Shown one piece after another: positions 17,705-21,647 of a DNA stretch of 21,647 bases. The stretch comes from Gracilaria domingensis (Eukaryota; Rhodophyta; Florideophyceae; Gracilariales; Gracilariaceae): positions 237,544 through 259,190 of the forward strand of contig VCMS01000051.1 of NCBI GenBank assembly GCA_022539475.1, read 5' to 3'. The notes below the pieces were generated by a model, which was given only the letters and a program-made list of their open reading frames with translations, was not told the DNA's origin and searched no databases. Every line of letters starts with the position of its first letter. Position 1 is the first letter of the stretch. The translations under genes and the position numbers were made by a program.

Positions 17705-17887
17705 AGGGACCTGTTCGCCCAACGTCCTCCCGTTCTTAGAGGATACCATCTGCAAGTGCTATCTCAACACTTCCTGGGGCGGCACCGAGCGCGAGTGCCA
17801 GCCTTATCCGCCAGGCACCTGCTTCTTCTCATTCCCTGTTTCATATCGTCCTTCCAATTCGATGCACGTACGCAGCCGCCGATGACG
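17705..17887 (+). pseudogene. Short Cys-rich coding-like fragment
   Basis: Between two stops a rightward frame reads TCSPNVLPFLEDTICKCYLN and then TSWGGTERECQPYPPGTCFF, ending near the TGA at 17885. Five Cys, with Trp, Gly and Pro, look like part of an extracellular disulfide-rich domain. There is no start codon or neighbouring exon. It may be an orphan exon or chance. Confidence 0.22.
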
Positions 17888-18965
17888 GTATGTGCGAGTG
17901 TGCTGTAGGAGTATGAGTTAGAGACAGTATCTGAATCAGTTGGGTACTGATGGAGATCACAAAAGTGCACATCAGAAGTAGCTCATGGTTGCGAACTTCC
18001 ATCGCAGCGGTCGGTACAGTTTGCAAAGGCACGAGTGTGGGCTTAGATTTGTAATTCTTTGTGCTTGTAGCACCGTTCGTCCACACTTTCGGCTTGAGAC
18101 GCTCCACACAGTCCGACGCTTCGGCCCCCGACAGCTTGGCTTGCACCAGCAGTCGCTCCTTATCAGCTATATCAGAGTTGCGCGCATTACTCGACGCCTT
18201 GGACCCCAGCATGGCGCGGCGCACATGCAACGTCTTGTGCGCCCTGAGCGCGGGAAGCGCGTGTTGATTGTTAGAATGTAGCGTCCGTTGCGTGAGCGCA
18301 ACCAACACGGACAGATCGACACAGCCGGCCTTGGCGCCTCGCAGCGCGGAGAGCTGCGCGTCCAGCATTTGTGACACCGGACGCGTGGAGGCGGAAGCAG
18401 ATGGTCACGAAGCCATCTTGGCTGCGGGGAGCGGCTGCGACGCGCGCGCAGGCGGTCTACGAAAGGCGGCGTAGAAAGTGTACTACGCGCGCGACAGAAT
18501 GGAAGCGCGTGGCTGCGGGCCCGGAGTCGCGTGGTTGTGAGAGTGCTGCGATTGAGAATGCGGCTGTGACGGGGTGGGCGGCGGCGGCGATGGCGGCGGT
18601 GATGCATTCGAATGCACGGAGAGCTGCGCAGAGTCAAAGATGGACGATTGCGAACAGAAGGTAGAGGCGGTCAGGCGGGACGGCGTGTAGGCGGTATCTA
18701 GTTAGATGTCGAGCTGCTGGACGCGCGGCCACGACATATCCAGAACGGTGTCGGGTGCGCGGCGGCGCAGAGGGATGTGCGGCGGAGTGGTGTACAGCGG
18801 GCTGGTGCTGGTGGACGACGACGACGCGGCGGGCGATGGCGGCGCGGCGGTGAGGGCGAGGCGGCGGTCATTGTGGCGAGTTGCTGACGGTGGCGCGGGG
18901 GGGCCCGGCACGCGGCGGAGCGCGGGCTCTTGGGTGCGTTTTGGTTTGAAGGTTTGACGCGCCAT
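17841..18965 (-). pseudogene. Leftward gene relic with three in-frame stops, unknown family
   Basis: From an ATG at 18963-18965 (MARQTFKPKRTQEPALRRVP) one frame continues to 17841, about 370 codons, broken only by TAA at 18702-18704, TAG at 18483-18485 and TGA at 18405-18407. There are no indels. The N-terminal part is basic, then Ser/Thr/Pro-rich and then Pro/Gln/His-rich (SQPHSQSQHSHNH). The C-terminal part looks folded and helical: MLDAQLSALRGAKAGCVDLS, VLVALTQRTLHSN, ALPALRAHKTLHVRRAML, then DKERLLVQAKLSGAEASDCV. The last 175 residues could still be made from the ATG at 18368. I do not recognise the domain. It is head to head with the zinc-ribbon/methyltransferase locus, 111 bases away, so the two may share a promoter. 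Alternatives are a chance GC-rich open frame or an intron-containing gene whose introns span the stops. Confidence 0.4.
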
Positions 18966-19076
18966 GGCGGCCCGCATTGCTGGCGACGTGTGCACACGTG
19001 GCGCGCGAGCAGCCGCTTTGGGGGCAACACGCGTGCGCATGCGCGGGCGCACGGGCGCGGCTTCGCCGCGGACGCC
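18966..19076. promoter_or_regulatory. Probable bidirectional promoter with two palindromes
   Basis: The 111 bases between divergent ATGs hold ACGTGTGCACACGT, a perfect 14-base palindrome (18986-18999) containing a CACGTG-overlapping core, and TGCGCATGCGC (19034-19044), which resembles the NRF1-type palindrome of animals. The region is CpG-rich. No TATA box is visible. Use as a shared promoter is inferred from gene orientation. Confidence 0.4.
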
Positions 19077-19388
19077 ATGAGCACGTCAGGCCGAGCGAAG
19101 AGCCGCGCGCTGGCGCACCAGAACGCGGTTGCGTTCCGGCACAACCGGCGGTCCGCGCTGTCGGCCAGGATTGAGCGCGCGGTCGATACTAATGGTCTTT
19201 GCGACGCGTGCGCGAGCAAGATCGAGTGGAGGAAAAGTATCGCAAGTACAAGCCGCTTTCGGCACCAAGGCGATGTAATCGCTGCCACCACAAGTGCGTT
19301 CTTAGCGCGTACCACACCTTGTGCAGCGCCTGCGCGAGCGAGCGCAGCGTCTGCGACGTGTGTGCCGGCGCGCTCACAGTGGCGGCGG
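19077..19388 (+). CDS. C9orf85/DUF2039-type zinc-ribbon protein or domain, frame broken
   Basis: From ATG 19077 the protein begins MSTSGRAKSRALAHQNAVAF and reaches CDACASKIEWR. The family motif then continues one frame over as KYRKYKPLSAPRRCNRCHHK, AYHTLCSACASERSVCDVC. Together these give the conserved order of this small eukaryotic family: HQN near the start, CxxC, IEWR, KYxKYKPL, then three more CxxC pairs, which should bind zinc. Its molecular function is poorly known. The break is at AAAA (19233-19236), where one base appears to be missing; this is either a homopolymer sequencing error or a real mutation. No stop separates it from the methyltransferase part, and the two may form one fused gene. 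An intron is unlikely because no bases are extra. Confidence 0.72.
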
Positions 19389-20561
19389 ATGAGCGCGTCG
19401 ATATCAGCGACACGCGCCTGGGTGGTGGTGCACGAGAAGTACACCTCGCTCAGCGCCGTCACGCTGCGCGCGCGCGCGCACCTAGACAACTGCTACGGGC
19501 GCTTCCGCCACGACGACGCGCTGCGCGCCGGCTTCGGCACGCGCTGGCGCGCCGTCTCGCGCGACGCGCGCCGCTGCGCCGGCTTTGTGCACGCGCTGCA
19601 GCCCAACGCGGCGCTGATGGCGTACGCCATGCTGCACCGCACGCAGATCGTGTACCCGCACGACGCGTTCGTCGTCGCCGCGTTCCTGCGCCTGCGCCCG
19701 GGCTGCGTCGTCGTCGAGTGCGGCACGGGCTCCGGCTCGGCCGCCGCCGCGTTTGCCACCGCCGTGGCGCCGCACGGCCGCGTGCTCAGCTTTGAGTTTC
19801 ATCGCGGCCGCGCCGAGGCCGCCGCCAGCCACTTTGAGCGCCTGCGCATTGCGCACATCGTCAGCGTCACCGCCGGCGTGGACGCCGTCAAGGAGGGCTT
19901 TGTGGGCGTGCGCGACGCCAGCGCAGACGCCGTGTTCCTGGATGTGCCCGCCCCGTATGCGTTGGTGGCGGAGGCCAAGCGCGTGCTCAAGAACAACGGC
20001 GTGCTCTGCGCCTTCTCGCCGTGCGTGGAGCAGGTGGCAAGAACGTGCGAGCAGCTACGCCGCGCGCGCTTCTACGCCGTCAGAACGCTCACCGCGCCGG
20101 TGAAGACCTTCAAGACCAGGCGCCGCGCCGACGGCGCGCCGGGCTTCGCCGCCGCGTCGCCGCCCGTCGGCGCGAAGAGGACGCGCGCGCACGCGCGCCC
20201 GTCGTCGATTGCGTCGCGCGTCGGTAAGAGAAGGCGCGGCGACGACGGCTCGCCCAGCGCCGCCGAGCAGCGCGCGGCCTCGGACGCCGACGCCGACGGC
20301 GCCGGGCGCCGCAGCGCGGGCGCGGAGCGCGTGGCCGTGGCTGCGCTCGGCGAGCAGCGCCACGTCGGGCGCGTGGTGCGCGCGGCCGTGCCGCTGCACA
20401 GCCGCCCGTTCTCCGTCATGAAGGGGCACACCAGCTTCATCACCTTCGCCACCAGCGCGCGCGCATCGCCGCCGCCGCCGCCGCCGGCGAGAAGGTGGCG
20501 GCGCGGTCGGCGGCGCCCGCGCGCGGGCGCGACGACGCGCAGCGCGCGCGATGTTTGGTGA
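19389..20561 (+). CDS. TRMT61A: tRNA (adenine-58-N1) methyltransferase catalytic subunit, TRM61/TRMT61A type
   Basis: This enzyme, with its partner TRM6, methylates N1 of A58 in the T-loop of tRNAs using S-adenosylmethionine. From the ATG at 19389 the frame has 390 residues and carries the family motifs in order: an N-terminal beta domain (VVVHEKYTSLSAVTL, NCYGRFRHDD), GFVHALQP, HRTQIVY, the SAM-binding VVVECGTGSGS, FEFHRGRAEAA, ADAVFLDVPAP with the catalytic Asp of the DxP, and CAFSPCVEQVARTC. After a low-complexity basic insert (about 20110-20380) it ends with VMKGHTSFITFAT, the usual C-terminal motif. The catalytic part is intact. The extreme N-terminus is doubtful: the frame of the upstream zinc-ribbon reads DERVDISDTR and would join VVVHEKY if one G of GGG (19420-19422) were extra. 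Very high GC and CpG, like the rest of this block. Confidence 0.85.
   Translation: MSASISATRAWVVVHEKYTSLSAVTLRARAHLDNCYGRFRHDDALRAGFGTRWRAVSRDARRCAGFVHALQPNAALMAYAMLHRTQIVYPHDAFVVAAFLRLRPGCVVVECGTGSGSAAAAFATAVAPHGRVLSFEFHRGRAEAAASHFERLRIAHIVSVTAGVDAVKEGFVGVRDASADAVFLDVPAPYALVAEAKRVLKNNGVLCAFSPCVEQVARTCEQLRRARFYAVRTLTAPVKTFKTRRRADGAPGFAAASPPVGAKRTRAHARPSSIASRVGKRRRGDDGSPSAAEQRAASDADADGAGRRSAGAERVAVAALGEQRHVGRVVRAAVPLHSRPFSVMKGHTSFITFATSARASPPPPPPARRWRRGRRRPRAGATTRSARDVW
20466..20483. repeat. Short CCG triplet run near the end of the methyltransferase gene
   Basis: GCCGCCGCCGCCGCC encodes a short Pro run after the conserved C-terminal motif. Such runs are length-unstable, so the end of the protein may vary between alleles. 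Confidence 0.5.
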
Positions 20562-20793
20562 TGTGAGTGGCGGGCGTGCGCGCCGCATGATGCGCGCACG
20601 CGCCAGCGCGCCGTCCCGGCGTGCAGTTTTGCTTTTTTTCGCTGGCGCAACGGCGCGCTTTTTTGCGCGCTGCGCCGCGGCTGGTGTGCGCCATCCGCCA
20701 TCGACTACAGCTGCCATTGCGTCCGCCGTGCGCTTTCCGCGTTCGTCCCTGCCCCCCACCGCCTCTGCCCCCTCCGCAGCTTCCACGTCCGTC

Positions 20794-21314
20794 ATGTCCG
20801 CGCCGCCGCCGCCGCGCCCCCCTTCCGCGGCGTCCCCCGCTCCCCCTCGCCAGCTTCGTCCGGCGAAGGCGCCGCCCCGTCCGGCGTCGCCAAGCGCGCC
20901 AAGAATACCTCCCCCGATCACAAGCGCGTCACCATTTGGAACCGCGTTCAGGGCCGTAAAATCGCCGGCAATGCCGCCCCCTTGCAGAAGAACCTCGACG
21001 AGTATCTGCGTAAACACCCGCATTGCGAGCGGTACAACGGACAGGATCGTGCTACTAGATACACGCAACATAGACGTATCTTGCCTGTCGGCGCCAACGT
21101 CGCGCAGGTGAGGGCGCCGCCGCAGGTTATGTTGCCCGTGCAGACCGTGCTGCCCTTGCCTGTGCAGTCCTTCCCTACTTCTAGTGCCTTGCATCTCCCT
21201 GTGCAGCTCGTGTCGTATCCCGTACCGTTGGACGCCGCCAATTTGCATCTCTACAACGCCCAACAACGCCCGTCGTACTTCGTGCCGCAGTATCCCATCC
21301 CACCAGATCTTTAG
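20794..21314 (+). CDS. Unrecognised protein with a conserved-looking IWNR...GNAAP module, Pro/Gln-rich tail, frame broken at 5' end
   Basis: From about 20860 to the TAG at 21312 one rightward frame reads [53 protein letters not shown] and then a Pro/Val/Gln/Leu-rich tail. The 45-residue front part looks like a compact conserved module and the tail like a disordered region. That frame has no ATG upstream. The likely start is ATG 20794 ([10 protein letters not shown]), one frame off, which would connect if one base were missing near the C6 run at 20817-20822. Right after the TAG the same frame reads QQQQQTQQPQKLN, suggesting the TAG was once CAG. I do not recognise the family; a nuclear or chromatin role is only a guess from composition. 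Confidence 0.5.
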
Positions 21315-21647
21315 CAGCAGCAGCAGCAAACTCAACAACCGCAAAAGCTCAACAACTGCAACCGTCGCGCGCCCCACACCCACACCAACCGTCTGCGTCA
21401 AACGTCGCCCCGTCGCAACACCAAACGCCGCCGCCAGCAAGCATCCGCCGTCGACGCCCGGCGCGGGCCGCGCACCCGCTTGCCGTTGGTGACGCCCTGC
21501 ACAAGCACAAGTCCTTGCAACAGCCGCCGTTGTTCCCGCATCATACTTCCCCCTCGTGAATGAGCATGCTCCGCTTGATTCCAGCTCGCGCGCCAGACAG
21601 CCGAGTTTACTGTCGAACAATGCGATGCGAAGGCTAACGCGCGATGA
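21315..21647 (+). pseudogene. Gln/Pro/His-rich coding-like tail beyond the stop
   Basis: Downstream of the TAG is a CAG repeat (21315-21330). The best protein-like frame then shifts and reads AQQLQPSRAPHPHQPSASNV, later VGDALHKHKSLQQPPLFPHH, ending at a TGA near 21557. Composition matches the tail of the preceding protein, so this is probably its original C-terminus, now detached by a nonsense codon and a frameshift, or by an unseen intron. The last 90 bases show no feature. Confidence 0.35.

Noticed and set aside
18930..19076. Upstream extension of the zinc-ribbon frame to 18930
   Set aside because: It begins at TTG, overlaps the promoter and the opposite gene's first codons, and the family N-terminus fits ATG 19077.
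20055..21620. A 521-codon leftward frame opposite the methyltransferase
   Set aside because: It is a shadow of the GC-rich coding strand: low complexity, no motif, and the opposite strand encodes clear TRM61 motifs.

Overview
This is nuclear DNA from a eukaryote. Open reading frames are sparse, long AT-rich tracts carry no gene, one gene remnant keeps a spliceosome-type intron with GT..AG ends (9840-9923), and several transposon types are present: a Plavaka/CACTA-like transposase, a piggyBac-type MITE, a hairpin MITE and a tyrosine recombinase. A MutS2 remnant suggests a plastid-bearing lineage. My best guess is an alga, possibly a multicellular red alga; this is inference and nothing in the window proves it.

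Layout. Bases 1-2358 are mostly degraded sequence beside a Plavaka/CACTA-like transposase gene read leftward (2359-4146). Bases 4150-8200 are gene-poor and repeat-rich: a hairpin MITE (4420-4494), degenerate tandem repeats (about 4902-5340), three hairpins in a row (5616-5768), and two weak leftward frames around a GC-rich, promoter-like or LTR-like stretch (6560-7450). Bases 8385-8730 hold a piggyBac-type MITE with TTAA duplications and three copies of one long palindrome. A MutS2 pseudogene follows (about 9032-10853), read rightward and broken by five in-frame stop codons.

The centre of interest is 10994-16022. A leftward tyrosine recombinase (10994-12199) and a rightward protein with a GCR1_C-like DNA-binding domain (15231-16022) diverge from about 3 kb of non-coding DNA. 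That DNA holds three arrays of the 12-base palindrome GTGAACGTTCAC or variants of it. Arrays 1 and 3 lie about 180 and 245 bases upstream of the two start codons, and array 2 lies midway. This looks like one Crypton-related mobile element with its own DNA-binding protein and operator-like or iteron-like sites. An unrecognised gene (16315-17574) follows.

From about 18.1 kb the DNA becomes very GC-rich and gene-dense. A leftward gene relic with three in-frame stops (17841-18965) lies head to head with a rightward locus. That locus joins a C9orf85/DUF2039-type zinc-ribbon (from 19077) to a complete tRNA m1A58 methyltransferase catalytic region (TRM61/TRMT61A type, to 20561). A further unrecognised Pro/Gln-rich protein follows (to 21314). 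Each part of this block shows an apparent reading-frame break. Some breaks may be sequencing indels in short homopolymers and others may be true decay.
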